In this document: in pieces, positions 9,582 through 18,503 of the stretch | How positions within the stretch are numbered: the first letter of the stretch is position 1 | Layout of the letters: each line of letters begins with the position of its first letter | DNA from: Pseudopedobacter sp038243635 | GTDB lineage: Bacteria > Bacteroidota > Bacteroidia > Sphingobacteriales > Sphingobacteriaceae | Direction of reading: 5' to 3' | DNA: 64,000 nucleotides | Assembly: GCA_038243635.1 (NCBI GenBank) | Contig: JBBSQW010000007.1 | Location: forward strand, 62,001-126,000 | Made by a program: the position numbers and the translations under genes | Notes under the pieces: model-generated | What the model was told of the DNA's origin: nothing | The model's input: only the letters and a program-made list of their open reading frames with translations | The model's database searches: none

Positions 9582-10112
9582 GAACAAATGAGAAATGTAA
9601 TATTTCCATACTAATGGAAATTCCAAATATAAACAAGCTGTTTAATCCCAATTATATATAATAAATAGTCTGACGTTGATTATTAAAAACCACATAGGTA
9701 TATAGTTTTTTGAGAAAGAAGTAGTTCACATAGCTATGTTCCGCAAAGCGGAAAGCTATTTGAACTAAAAAATATGCTTTTCCACAAACAAGAACTATGA
9801 ATCTATGTGGTGAATGTTAGGCTACTATATACACAAATGATTTAAATTGATTTTTGCGGCAGACTTATCGAAATAAAATATATAGCCTTATTCGGAGATT
9901 TCCACTATCTTCGAAATGCAAGTGAGATCGGAACTCATTTTATTGTTCAGTATTTCGTCGCACTGGTAAATAACTAGAAATATAGCCGATGATTATACAA
10001 CTAGCGAAACCAACAAATACAAAACTAGTTTTCAAACGTTTAGCTAAAAATTTTGAGAAGGAGATATTTCACTCCGTTCGATGCACTCTTTTTACTAAAA
10101 ACTAATAAAAGT
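9582..10112. other. Gene-free stretch with inverted-repeat element
   Basis: No coding sequence is supported here. The stretch contains a TTTCCAT-ACTA-ATGGAAA palindrome (9603-9620) and the 124-bp element at 9688-9811. From 9812 to 10112 I see no recognisable structure. Confidence 0.6.
9688..9811. mobile_element. 124-bp non-coding element with terminal inverted repeats
   Basis: The left end AACCACATAGGTATATAG (9688-9705) and the right end CTATGAATCTATGTGGT (9795-9811) are inverted repeats, identical over the outer ACCACATAG. The same ends bound the GxxExxY gene at 34619-35073. The interior has no open frame but a strong hairpin at 9722-9767: arms TAGTTCA-C-ATAGCT and AGCTAT-T-TGAACTA enclosing TTCCGC-AAA-GCGGAA, with one 3-base bulge. 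It looks like a miniature, non-autonomous relative. Confidence 0.6.
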
Positions 10113-11402
10113 CTACCTGTCCAAAGCATCGTTAACCAATTGTTCAAACTGGCTAAGAAGCTCTTTTTTATGAATAGCAGGATAAACTTGGGTCATTAAA
10201 ACTGCTATCGATTTTCGTTGCGGGTCGATCCAAAAAATAGTATTAAAAGCTCCACCCCAACTCAATTTACCAACTTTAGCGCCATTTTTCACTCCGTCTT
10301 CAGTAGTAATTTCAAAGCCTAAACCAAACCTATTTTCACCAACTTTCAAATCACCAATTTGGTTGGTCGTCATCTCTTTAACAGATTCTGGCTTTAAAAT
10401 TTGTTTCCCTCCAAAACTGCCATTACTCAAAATCATTTGTAAAAATTTAGCGTAATCTTCAACGTTAGAAGTTAATCCAGAACCGCCAGAAAAATAAGTT
10501 TTTGCACCAACAATAGGAAAGTTTACATTGTAGCCTTTATTAATTACAGGCAAACGCTCTAGTCTGCCAGTTTTGGTTTCGCCATACATTACTGCCAAAC
10601 GAGTCTTTTTTTCGGTGGGTAAAAAGAAATAAGTATCAAGCATGCCTAATGGTTTCAAAATATTTTCTGTAAGATAAACATCTAACTTTTTCTCACTTGC
10701 AACTTCAATTACTGCACCCAATACATCAATCCCTAAACCGTAATAGAATTCGGACTCGGGTTGTACAACTAAAGGCAACTTTCCTAAGGCTTTCATTTTA
10801 TCTAGAATAAACACACTATCAACAACGGCCAAATCAGGAATCCCACTTTTTTTATAAATCATTTCCAAGCGCTTATCGGCAAAACCATAACCTATTCCGG
10901 AAGTATGCGTCATTAAATCCTTAACAGTAATTTCTTTAACTGCATTTACAGTAGAATAGGTTGTATCTGGTTCATTAAAAGTTAATAAAACCTGAGGATT
11001 TGCAAATTCTGGAATATACTTTGAGACAGGATCGCTCAGCTTTAGCTTACCATCTTCCACCAATTTCATGGCAGCGGCAGTAACAATAGGCTTAGTCATA
11101 GAGGCAATTCTAAACTCGGTAGTTGGCCTTATTAACGCTTTTGTTTCGCGGTCTCTAAACCCAAAACCTTTATCATAGATTACTTTACCGTTTACTGCCA
11201 CCAATGCAGTTGCTCCGGCCATCCAATTATTAACCAAACCTGTAGCAAGAAGACTATCAATTCGGTCAAGGTTTACTTCCTCAATACCGATTTTTTTAAG
11301 ATTCGATGCAGCAACTAAACCGTTAGTGCCTTTTTTAGAACATCCTGAAAGGATAAAGAGTGTTGAAAAAGCAACTGCAAAATATTTTAATTTATTGTTC
11401 AT
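10113..11402 (-). CDS. Serine hydrolase, beta-lactamase/class C family lipoprotein
   Basis: 429 residues. The lipoprotein signal ends at LSGC (Cys21). The active-site motif S-x-x-K is SMTK (Ser101, Lys104). The second motif region reads YYGLGIDVLG, and an SWGGAF motif lies near the C-terminus (HxG region replaced). The family (PF00144) includes esterases, D-aminopeptidases and penicillin-binding-like enzymes; substrate not predictable. The lipid anchor suggests an envelope location. It begins 2 bases after the stop of the preceding AsmA-like gene on the minus strand, so the two are probably cotranscribed. Confidence 0.88.
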   Translation of the reverse strand: MNNKLKYFAVAFSTLFILSGCSKKGTNGLVAASNLKKIGIEEVNLDRIDSLLATGLVNNWMAGATALVAVNGKVIYDKGFGFRDRETKALIRPTTEFRIASMTKPIVTAAAMKLVEDGKLKLSDPVSKYIPEFANPQVLLTFNEPDTTYSTVNAVKEITVKDLMTHTSGIGYGFADKRLEMIYKKSGIPDLAVVDSVFILDKMKALGKLPLVVQPESEFYYGLGIDVLGAVIEVASEKKLDVYLTENILKPLGMLDTYFFLPTEKKTRLAVMYGETKTGRLERLPVINKGYNVNFPIVGAKTYFSGGSGLTSNVEDYAKFLQMILSNGSFGGKQILKPESVKEMTTNQIGDLKVGENRFGLGFEITTEDGVKNGAKVGKLSWGGAFNTIFWIDPQRKSIAVLMTQVYPAIHKKELLSQFEQLVNDALDR

Positions 11403-11404
11403 AA

Positions 11405-13201
11405 TTATTTACTATTTCTTTCTTCTCTTCTTTTAACACGCTTTTCTTTACGTTCCTTACGATCAGATTTATTTTGTTTGAATTTATCTGCTCGTTCCTT
11501 CAACTTATCCTCTTTATCTTTAGTGATGCCCACGCTGACTTTTAAACCCTCAAAAACCGTTTTCCACATGAGGTTAAAAAATGAAGCTTCACGTGGTCTC
11601 TCGTATACTGGATGCCCAATTTTCAATGGGTCTTTTCCTTTTGGGTTTGCATTATCTAAAAGTAAAGCATTTGCCAAGAAAGAAATTATACCTGATTTTT
11701 TCAAATGATCATCATCGTCTTTTTTCATAATGGCGATGTTTAAATTAGTGTATTTTAGCACTAGCCTGCCGTGTGCACCATCAACATTTCCTTTAATATT
11801 GAATTCCATACTTTTCACTTCTCCGCTCGTGGTAGAAATCATCGCCATCGGCTTAATCAAAGGATTCAAAGCAGCGAAGCTCATGGGCCCTAAAGTACCA
11901 TCATAAGAAAACGCTCCTTTCTTATCTACTAAATTAAAAGCAATATGGATGTCTATTTTACCTTTTCCCATAATATAGGTTTGCAAATAGGCATCAGCCA
12001 TATGCTTTTTCTGTAACGAAGCAGAATCGTTAGTCACATTAAAAATGCGTCCACTTAACTTTTTAAAGTGAACGGTTCCATTTGCTTGGGTTTTTGGGTT
12101 GTACTCTGTATAAGCAATATTTGTGCTTTTAATTACGACCGTATCTGCAACAACATCCCATTTTAATCGCTGTAAAGCCAAATGGGGAAAGTTAGTCCCT
12201 TTGTCAATTGTTTTTTGCGGTTTTCCACGATCTAAAAAGACTGCTACATTTCCATTATCTAAAGTTACATTGCTACTCTTAATTCTCCGCCTATCAATCA
12301 GTTCATGAAACTGAATATCTTTAACAATAACCGAATCAAACGAGATCTTATATCGTTCATTCTGTCTTTTAAACTGATTAGTAAAAGCCATCTCCCCTAA
12401 CCTGGGTTTTAATTCAAGACCACTAATGGTTAGCTTCTTTTTTTGTGATGATACATACGCATGGTGGATATTAATGTGATACAGGGAATCCTCAGTTGCG
12501 TAGGTGTAATTATTGATCTCAGCAATAATATCTTTAGTGTTAAAAATACGGGTGGTATCTAAATCGGATAGTGAATCTACCAGAATATCGTTTAAACGGA
12601 TATTCATTTGATCAAAAACAGTAATTTTAGGTTTTTTGTAAGATTGATCTACGTATTTAAACTTCACATCCGTTAAAAAAATGCTAGCAATTTTAAGCTC
12701 TTTTAAACTCTTCTTTATCCGTTCATACGGACTTCTGTTATCTTCTTCCTTTTGAATTTGATTATTAAGCTTGGTATAATAAACCGATAATTCTGGATTT
12801 TGGATGGTGATATTTTTAATGTCGAGTTTTTTTTGCTGATAAACTTTCAATGGTCTTAAATTTTTAAGCGAGAGCTTGAAAACTTTTAGCGAGAAAATGT
12901 TTTCTGGAGCAACTTGGTTAGCTTTCATTTTCTCATAAACATCCAGATTTGGAGTAATTTCAATGCTATCTACTGTTGCGCTACCCAGTATAACATTCAC
13001 TTCTATATCTGAAAATTTTACGGTATACAAGCTATCACTCGCATCTATCAAAGCCTCTTGGATTGCGGTAGTTAATAGAGGTTTCCATTTTTCACTAATG
13101 TACCAAGTGGCGGCGGCTGCAACTAAAAAAAGTACAACAATAATCGAAATTACCCACTTTAAAATTCTATGCGTTTTTTTTGGTGTAGCTGTTTGATTCA
13201 T
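11405..13201 (-). CDS. Membrane-anchored AsmA/DUF748-like protein
   Basis: 598 residues. One membrane segment at about 14-34 (WVISIIVVLFLVAAAATWYI) anchors a large periplasmic part of repeating beta-strand pattern (phrases such as VDSIEI, IKNITIQNPELSVYY). The late segment (GEVKSMEFNIKGNVDGAHGR) and a very basic tail rich in Lys, Arg and Glu (last 35 residues) resemble AsmA-like/DUF748 proteins that bridge inner and outer membranes and are linked to lipid or outer-membrane assembly. I do not recognise a precise subfamily. It lies between a DUF4153 gene (38-base gap) and a serine hydrolase (2-base gap). Confidence 0.6.
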   Translation of the reverse strand: MNQTATPKKTHRILKWVISIIVVLFLVAAAATWYISEKWKPLLTTAIQEALIDASDSLYTVKFSDIEVNVILGSATVDSIEITPNLDVYEKMKANQVAPENIFSLKVFKLSLKNLRPLKVYQQKKLDIKNITIQNPELSVYYTKLNNQIQKEEDNRSPYERIKKSLKELKIASIFLTDVKFKYVDQSYKKPKITVFDQMNIRLNDILVDSLSDLDTTRIFNTKDIIAEINNYTYATEDSLYHINIHHAYVSSQKKKLTISGLELKPRLGEMAFTNQFKRQNERYKISFDSVIVKDIQFHELIDRRRIKSSNVTLDNGNVAVFLDRGKPQKTIDKGTNFPHLALQRLKWDVVADTVVIKSTNIAYTEYNPKTQANGTVHFKKLSGRIFNVTNDSASLQKKHMADAYLQTYIMGKGKIDIHIAFNLVDKKGAFSYDGTLGPMSFAALNPLIKPMAMISTTSGEVKSMEFNIKGNVDGAHGRLVLKYTNLNIAIMKKDDDDHLKKSGIISFLANALLLDNANPKGKDPLKIGHPVYERPREASFFNLMWKTVFEGLKVSVGITKDKEDKLKERADKFKQNKSDRKERKEKRVKRREERNSK

Positions 13202-13238
13202 AAACGTAAATTAGGTATCATATAAGTCAATTACTATG

Positions 13239-15065
13239 CTACAAATTAGGGTAAACAATTAAATATCCGGAATAAAAGACATTGGTTGGCTCAGAGGGCT
13301 TTTGTGACGGATAATAAGCGCTAAGCTCCTCTAGCCTTAATTTAAAGGTATAGTTGTGAAATTTCTGCTCGACAGTCAGAATATCATTTGGAACAGCTAA
13401 ACTGTTTGAGCGATCTTTATCTACTTTTAAAGCTTTATTTTTATAAAGTGGTTTTAAAATTTGATTAGCGTTAAAAACAATTTTAGCTCCGTCGCCGTCG
13501 CTCACTACCACATTACCATTTGCATCAATCACAACTAAAAAATTGTTCGCACCTAAAGAAAAACTCGTTTGCTTATCCCAAACATTATTAAGATTCGAGT
13601 TGACGGCTATCAACCTTAAAGCTCCTTCTACAGAAACCAAACCTTCAGTTGCATTTACATAATTTTTCTGTTGCTCATCCCAAAGTTGTGCGGAGGATGT
13701 GGGACTTACTTTTAAACTTGCCAAAACAGTATCCGCAGTTTCTCTTTGTAATTCCCACTGAACCACTTCTTTGCTTACTGGCTTGTTTCTTTTTTGCAAT
13801 TCAATAGACTTTAAATCTATCTTAACAAAGGGTTGGAGGCTTTCACTCCCGTAGTCGTTATTTAAATGACTTACCAAATTACGTATTTCATCGTCTCGCT
13901 TTGGCGATGGCTTTTGCTGAATGTAGTTTGCCAACCGCTTGCTTTGCGAACGTAACGAAACCGACTTAATACTCCAAGGACCAATTACAATTAGTATTGA
14001 CAAAACGAATAAACTGATTGGGATGATCCTTATATGCTCACGACCTTTGATTAAAAAATAAACCGTGATAAATGCGAGCCATAGCGAGAGCACAATTAGC
14101 AAATAACGACTTTCGGTTATGCCATAATCTAAAATACGTTTGCCAACGGCTACCGCCAAAAGCACCAATAAGGGCAACATTAATAAGTAAAAACTTTTGC
14201 TGTAAAGCTGAATCCATTTATTGCCTTCATTATTTCTGATGGGATGCACCAACAATATAGATAGGATACCGAAAACTGCATATCCTAAAATTAAAATGGC
14301 AACAGAGCTGGAAGGCAGGCTCCATTCTAAAATAATTTTCACTTCGTAAGCCAGTAAAATCAGCAAATAAATACTGGCTAACGGAATTAAAACATACTGC
14401 GTAAAAAGTTTTAACGCTTTTGGGTAGCTATGATCATCGTTAAGTTGAACTAAAGGCTGAGGAATACCCGCTAGGAAGAATACGGTATTAAAAAGCCCAA
14501 CAATTATAATCCATAAGCGGATATAAATTTCGCTATCCCAAGTTACATTAAACAAGGTATGGATGCTGAGTAAGGCAATACGTAAGCCCGCAAAAAGCGC
14601 CGTACTATATAAAGCTGCAGTTGCAAACCTTAAAAAGAAAGTTTTGTTAAGCTGCCAGAAACCTATCTCGTGACCCTTTGATAAAAATGCTGAAAAAGCA
14701 ACCAATAAATGAAAAGCAAAACCTAAAGCCAATAGTAAAAAAACATCTGCCTGGTAAATAGCTGGTTGCAACGCAAAATAAATAAGAACAAGAATTGCTA
14801 GGATAAGAATATTGGCGCCTAGTTTTTTTGCATTATTGGTCAAGTTGGTTTCAATATAAAGACTGAACGCCAAGGACAGTACCAAACCGAAATTGCCTAA
14901 GTAAATAAACTTTACTAGCGTTTGCTCCGTCTCAAAGTCCTTATTATCATAAGACAACATTAAAGCTGCTATTGTAGCAAGCAAAGCATATAAGATTGCG
15001 AGGCTAAATCTTTTACAAACTGTTAAAAAAGACAGCCAAAGCTGACTTAGAGAAGGAAATTTCAT
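13239..15065 (-). CDS. DUF4153 multi-pass membrane protein
   Basis: 608 residues. The N-terminal two thirds contain about 12 hydrophobic segments, with the DUF4153 pattern. From about residue 380 it is soluble, probably periplasmic, with beta-rich segments (LVVIDANGNVVVSDGDGAK). No enzyme motif is visible and the family's function is not established. It follows the response regulator by 30 bases on the same strand, so it may belong to the two-component operon. Confidence 0.72.
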   Translation of the reverse strand: MKFPSLSQLWLSFLTVCKRFSLAILYALLATIAALMLSYDNKDFETEQTLVKFIYLGNFGLVLSLAFSLYIETNLTNNAKKLGANILILAILVLIYFALQPAIYQADVFLLLALGFAFHLLVAFSAFLSKGHEIGFWQLNKTFFLRFATAALYSTALFAGLRIALLSIHTLFNVTWDSEIYIRLWIIIVGLFNTVFFLAGIPQPLVQLNDDHSYPKALKLFTQYVLIPLASIYLLILLAYEVKIILEWSLPSSSVAILILGYAVFGILSILLVHPIRNNEGNKWIQLYSKSFYLLMLPLLVLLAVAVGKRILDYGITESRYLLIVLSLWLAFITVYFLIKGREHIRIIPISLFVLSILIVIGPWSIKSVSLRSQSKRLANYIQQKPSPKRDDEIRNLVSHLNNDYGSESLQPFVKIDLKSIELQKRNKPVSKEVVQWELQRETADTVLASLKVSPTSSAQLWDEQQKNYVNATEGLVSVEGALRLIAVNSNLNNVWDKQTSFSLGANNFLVVIDANGNVVVSDGDGAKIVFNANQILKPLYKNKALKVDKDRSNSLAVPNDILTVEQKFHNYTFKLRLEELSAYYPSQKPSEPTNVFYSGYLIVYPNL

Positions 15066-15095
15066 AAGTCTCTAATTTCCTTAAAGGTATTAATT

Positions 15096-15794
15096 TTAAT
15101 TTACCAACAACTTATAACCCCTGCCATGAACGTTAATAATTTCCACATTAGGGTCTTCTTTTAAGTACTTGCGTAATTTGCTTAAAAACACATCCATACT
15201 TCTACCATTGAAATAGTTATCGTCATGCCAAATTTGCAAAAGAGCTTCTTCGCGGGTGAGCACATTATTCATTTTTAAGCAAAGAAGCCGCAGCAATTCC
15301 GCCTCTTTAGTGCTTACTTTTTGCTGTTGCCCATCTCTAGCAATAACTTGCGATTGAAAATCGAAGGTATAGGTGCTTATTTCAAAAACAGTAGGTTTTG
15401 GCTCCTCGTTATGGTTATGCTGACTACTTCTTTTTAAAAGTGCGTTTATACGCAACAGCAATTCTTCTATTCTAAAAGGTTTGGTAATATAATCGTCACC
15501 ACCTAAGTTAAAAGCCTCTGTCTTATCTTCCATCATGCCTTTTGCAGTGGCAAAAATAATGGGGATATTTACGTTTATTTTCCGAACGTCTTTGGCCAAA
15601 CTAAAGCCATCCTTTTTCGGCATCATCACATCAAAAATACAGATGTCAAAATTTCCATCTACAAAAGCTTTAAGCCCTTCGTCGCCATCTGCACATAAAA
15701 CAACTTCAAACTTGCCTTTTAAAGTCAGGTAATCTTCTAACAACATCCCCAAATTGGGGTCGTCTTCTACTAAAAGTACTCTTTGCTTATCCAT
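15096..15794 (-). CDS. OmpR-family response regulator
   Basis: 232 residues. The receiver domain has Asp11/Asp12 acidic pocket residues, the phosphoacceptor Asp55 (CIFDVMMPKKDG), Thr84 region (FATAKG) and Lys105 (YITKPF). A winged-helix Trans_reg_C domain follows from about residue 130 (TREEALLQIW, GRSMDVFLSKLRKYL, VHGRGYKL). It is the partner of the histidine kinase gene 50 bases upstream on the same strand. Targets are unknown; autoregulation is common in the family. Confidence 0.95.
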   Translation of the reverse strand: MDKQRVLLVEDDPNLGMLLEDYLTLKGKFEVVLCADGDEGLKAFVDGNFDICIFDVMMPKKDGFSLAKDVRKINVNIPIIFATAKGMMEDKTEAFNLGGDDYITKPFRIEELLLRINALLKRSSQHNHNEEPKPTVFEISTYTFDFQSQVIARDGQQQKVSTKEAELLRLLCLKMNNVLTREEALLQIWHDDNYFNGRSMDVFLSKLRKYLKEDPNVEIINVHGRGYKLLVN

Positions 15795-15844
15795 TTTTGT
15801 AGCTTTTATTTTTGCTGATGTTTTTAATTTAGAGAAAGATAAAA

Positions 15845-17716
15845 TTAGGCTAAAGGAAATTTAATCTCAAATTCAGAACCTTTATCTTTTTCACTTTTCA
15901 CATGAATGGTTCCCTTCATTTTTTTAACAATCGTGTTTACATAACTTAAGCCTAAACCAAAGCCTTTAACATCATGTAAATTTCCGGTTGGGATGCGATA
16001 AAACTGTTCAAAAATTTTCTTTAATTGCTCTTTGTTCATCCCTATGCCGTTATCTTTTATTTTAATAACCAAGTAACGGCTTTCATTTGCTGTACTGATG
16101 CTGATTTTTGCAGAATCTTTACTGTACTTATTGGCGTTATCCACCAAATTATAAATCACATTAGACAGATGCAATTCATCACCCATAATGGTTGCCTCTT
16201 TAGCATCGAGATGCAAGGCTATTTCTGTATCCTTTTTTTGCAACTGAAGCTCCATGCTATCTACCACTGCACTTATTAAGTCATTAACCTGTTGCGGAAA
16301 ACGTTCGAGCTTTATATCTTCTTTATCAATTTTGGCAATGTTAAGCACCCTTTCAATGTGGTTACCTAACCTTACGTTCTCATCGTAAATAATACCCGCT
16401 AACTTATTTACCCTGGCAATATTATCATTAATCTCCGGATCTTTAAGTGCTTCACTGGCAATCATGATGGTAGCAACCGGCGTTTTAAACTCGTGGGTCA
16501 TGTTGTTGATGAAATCTGTTTTCATCTCCGATATTTTCTTTTGTCTTAGTATAGACGAAATGGTATAAATAAAACTTGCAGCTAAAATCAGCAACAAACC
16601 GGCAGAAGAAAACAAAATAGAGCCCATGTTGCTCAAAATCACATTGTTTTTATGTGGAAAATTAACCATTAAATAACCCCCATCTCGCACCATATCTTTA
16701 CTAAAAAGCGGCGTTTTATAGGTGTTTTGTGGTAAAAACTGAGTGGCTTTTTGTGATGCAGTGGAAAAAATAACGGAATCTGCCTGTACAGAGCCAATTC
16801 TATAATTATAGTTTAAATTTATACCACTATTCAGCAGTTCTACAGCGAGTAGTGAATCAATATTTTGCGCTTGCACCCTTTCTTTCAAAGGCACATTAAC
16901 CTGTTGCATTTCCGATGCGATATCTTCAAACAGGCTGCTCTTGTCTTTTACGCGTTCTACAGAATCTAAATAACTAGTTACTTTTCTAGCTTGCTTTTCG
17001 GTCTGCATTTTTTGAGATGCTAAACGAAGTTCTCGATCTGAAATTCCAGTTAAGAAGTTAGGCTTTGGTATGGTTCTTAAGACCGTACCCAGCACCGGAT
17101 CTTGCACCATATAACGCCTTACCGTATCAATCATCGCAACTCCTCTTTTCACTACTCTAAAATTAGGGTGTACAGGCGCAGCTTCCACTAAAGATTGTCT
17201 TTGTATAGTTTGTATATTTCCAAACTCATCAACAAATTCGTCAACATCTACTCGCAAGTTAAAGCTCAAAGGCTGACTTTCTGCCTGCACTGGTCCGTTA
17301 TAAACCAGTTTGTAAGGATATTTACTTCGTATTAAGCTATCTCGTATCCTAAAAATACTATCAGATTTTGCTTGATTGGCTTTCATCTGCCGCACAAAAG
17401 CAATGGTTGACCTCTCAATTTTCTCTTCCTTTGTTTCTGTATGTTTTTTTCTTCTTTTCTTTCTATTTATTTGATGTTGAAGTGCAATTTCCACGTTCCT
17501 TTTATGCGCTATATCTGCTTTTTGTGCTAAAAAAATTAAGGCTTCTTTTTTCTCCAGTTTTGAAGATACATTTTTCAGAGCCTCATTAACCGATTGATCG
17601 AAAAGTTGAGTTTTAAGTTCGTAGGATTCTCTGATAAAGTAAAACTGCATGGCCATTACCCCTACCAAGGCAAAACTCATAAAGGCCATAATCAATATAA
17701 TACTCTTCCTATTCAT
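15845..17716 (-). CDS. Sensor histidine kinase with large periplasmic domain
   Basis: 623 residues. Membrane segments at about 6-27 and 364-386 enclose a roughly 335-residue periplasmic region of unknown fold. The H-box has His408 (NNMTHEFKTP). The ATPase has an N-box (NVIYNLVDNANKYSKD), G1 (IKDNGIGM), F-box region (FEQFYRIP) and G2 (GFGLGLSYV). No HAMP domain is apparent. The response regulator gene follows directly, so this is a standard two-component pair. The signal is unknown. A palindrome and TACCTTTG box lie just upstream. Confidence 0.95.
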   Translation of the reverse strand: MNRKSIILIMAFMSFALVGVMAMQFYFIRESYELKTQLFDQSVNEALKNVSSKLEKKEALIFLAQKADIAHKRNVEIALQHQINRKKRRKKHTETKEEKIERSTIAFVRQMKANQAKSDSIFRIRDSLIRSKYPYKLVYNGPVQAESQPLSFNLRVDVDEFVDEFGNIQTIQRQSLVEAAPVHPNFRVVKRGVAMIDTVRRYMVQDPVLGTVLRTIPKPNFLTGISDRELRLASQKMQTEKQARKVTSYLDSVERVKDKSSLFEDIASEMQQVNVPLKERVQAQNIDSLLAVELLNSGINLNYNYRIGSVQADSVIFSTASQKATQFLPQNTYKTPLFSKDMVRDGGYLMVNFPHKNNVILSNMGSILFSSAGLLLILAASFIYTISSILRQKKISEMKTDFINNMTHEFKTPVATIMIASEALKDPEINDNIARVNKLAGIIYDENVRLGNHIERVLNIAKIDKEDIKLERFPQQVNDLISAVVDSMELQLQKKDTEIALHLDAKEATIMGDELHLSNVIYNLVDNANKYSKDSAKISISTANESRYLVIKIKDNGIGMNKEQLKKIFEQFYRIPTGNLHDVKGFGLGLSYVNTIVKKMKGTIHVKSEKDKGSEFEIKFPLA

Positions 17717-17724
17717 CTATAAAA

Positions 17725-17753
17725 CAAAGGTAATGTTGTAGCTTTTAAGCTAC
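17725..17753 (-). promoter_or_regulatory. Candidate -7 box and palindrome upstream of the histidine kinase
   Basis: On the minus strand TACCTTTG (17732-17725) fits TAnnTTTG and lies 9 bases before the kinase ATG. Just upstream is the palindrome GTAGCTT-TT-AAGCTAC (17738-17753), with perfect 7-base arms, placed where a regulator would control that promoter. Binding by the partner response regulator is speculation. Confidence 0.35.
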
Positions 17754-17816
17754 TGCTGTTTAACACTATTTAACATTCATTAACAAAACGTTAAGACTTT
17801 CTGATGGGTTATTTTG

Positions 17817-17930
17817 TAAATTTGAAACAGACAAAAAGATACGTATAAACAACGCGGTTTAGTAAATATTTTGTGATTAGTTTAAGTTTGGTTTAGAAAG
17901 GTGTTGAGTAATCAGCACCTTTTTTTTTAC
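17817..17930 (+). ncRNA. Candidate small RNA with own promoter and terminator
   Basis: TAAATTTG (17817-17824) fits the Bacteroidetes -7 box, with TTTCTG about 14-19 bases upstream. About 70 bases later comes a hairpin AAAGGTG-TTGAGTAATCA-GCACCTTT (17897-17922) with an uninterrupted T run, a strong intrinsic terminator. The roughly 100-base interval has no open frame and lies between the divergent kinase gene and the gene at 18017. An expressed small RNA is inference. Confidence 0.4.
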
Positions 17931-17988
17931 CAAAAACAGTTTTGCTGGGTAGATGTTAAACTATGTTTCGGGATAAGGTGTTTTTTAG

Positions 17989-17996
17989 TAAATTTG
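17989..17996 (+). promoter_or_regulatory. Promoter -7 box for the gene at 18017
   Basis: TAAATTTG fits TAnnTTTG, with TTTCG about 20 bases upstream (17966-17970). It lies inside the N-terminal extension of the longest open frame and so supports translation from the ATG at 18017 rather than 17963. Confidence 0.5.
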
Positions 17997-18016
17997 ATAA
18001 GCCAAAATCAAAATCC

Positions 18017-18409
18017 ATGAAAACATCCTTATGTTATATTATTATTTTTTTGTTGAGTTATTCTGCCTCTAGTGCAAAAGCACAATCGATAAAAATCGTT
18101 ACTTACAATACAAAAACTATTGATACCGCGGACGTTAACAGCACCGAAAATGCTTTGAAAGTTATTGAATGTAATAAATGGTCCAACAAAATTAAACCCT
18201 ATTACCGCAAACTTGGTAACAAGTTGCATACTCAATCCATTAAAACTACAGACTCATTGTTAATCGTAGATTATGAAAACATCGACAAAAAAATGTGCCT
18301 GCTGATAAGAAAAGACACCTTTGTAGCAACTGACTTTAGGATGCCAAAAAGTTTAGAAATCATTGACTCAAAGATGGTTTACCAAAAAAAAAGCACAAGT
18401 AAACCCTGA
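18017..18409 (+). CDS. Secreted protein of unknown function
   Basis: 130 residues from MKTSLCYIIIFLLSYSASSA, a clear signal peptide ending around AKAQ. The start is chosen because the 18 codons before it contain a promoter box and would hide the signal peptide. The mature part has an even, hydrophilic composition (KVIECNKWSNKIKPYYRKLG) and no motif that I recognise. It stands alone between the small-RNA candidate and truA and ends in its own terminator. Confidence 0.6.
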   Translation: MKTSLCYIIIFLLSYSASSAKAQSIKIVTYNTKTIDTADVNSTENALKVIECNKWSNKIKPYYRKLGNKLHTQSIKTTDSLLIVDYENIDKKMCLLIRKDTFVATDFRMPKSLEIIDSKMVYQKKSTSKP

Positions 18410-18431
18410 TGGAATTAAAATTAGCAGTTGT

Positions 18432-18467
18432 AAAAAAAGATTATCTCTGGAGGATAATCTTTTTTTA
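18432..18467 (+). terminator. Intrinsic terminator
   Basis: AAAAAAAGATTATC-TCTGGAG-GATAATCTTTTTTT: a 13-base perfect stem with a 7-base loop and T run, closing the gene at 18017. Confidence 0.9.
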
Positions 18468-18503
18468 TGCAATAAATGTGAATTTAGAAAATAAGAAGCC
18501 AGC

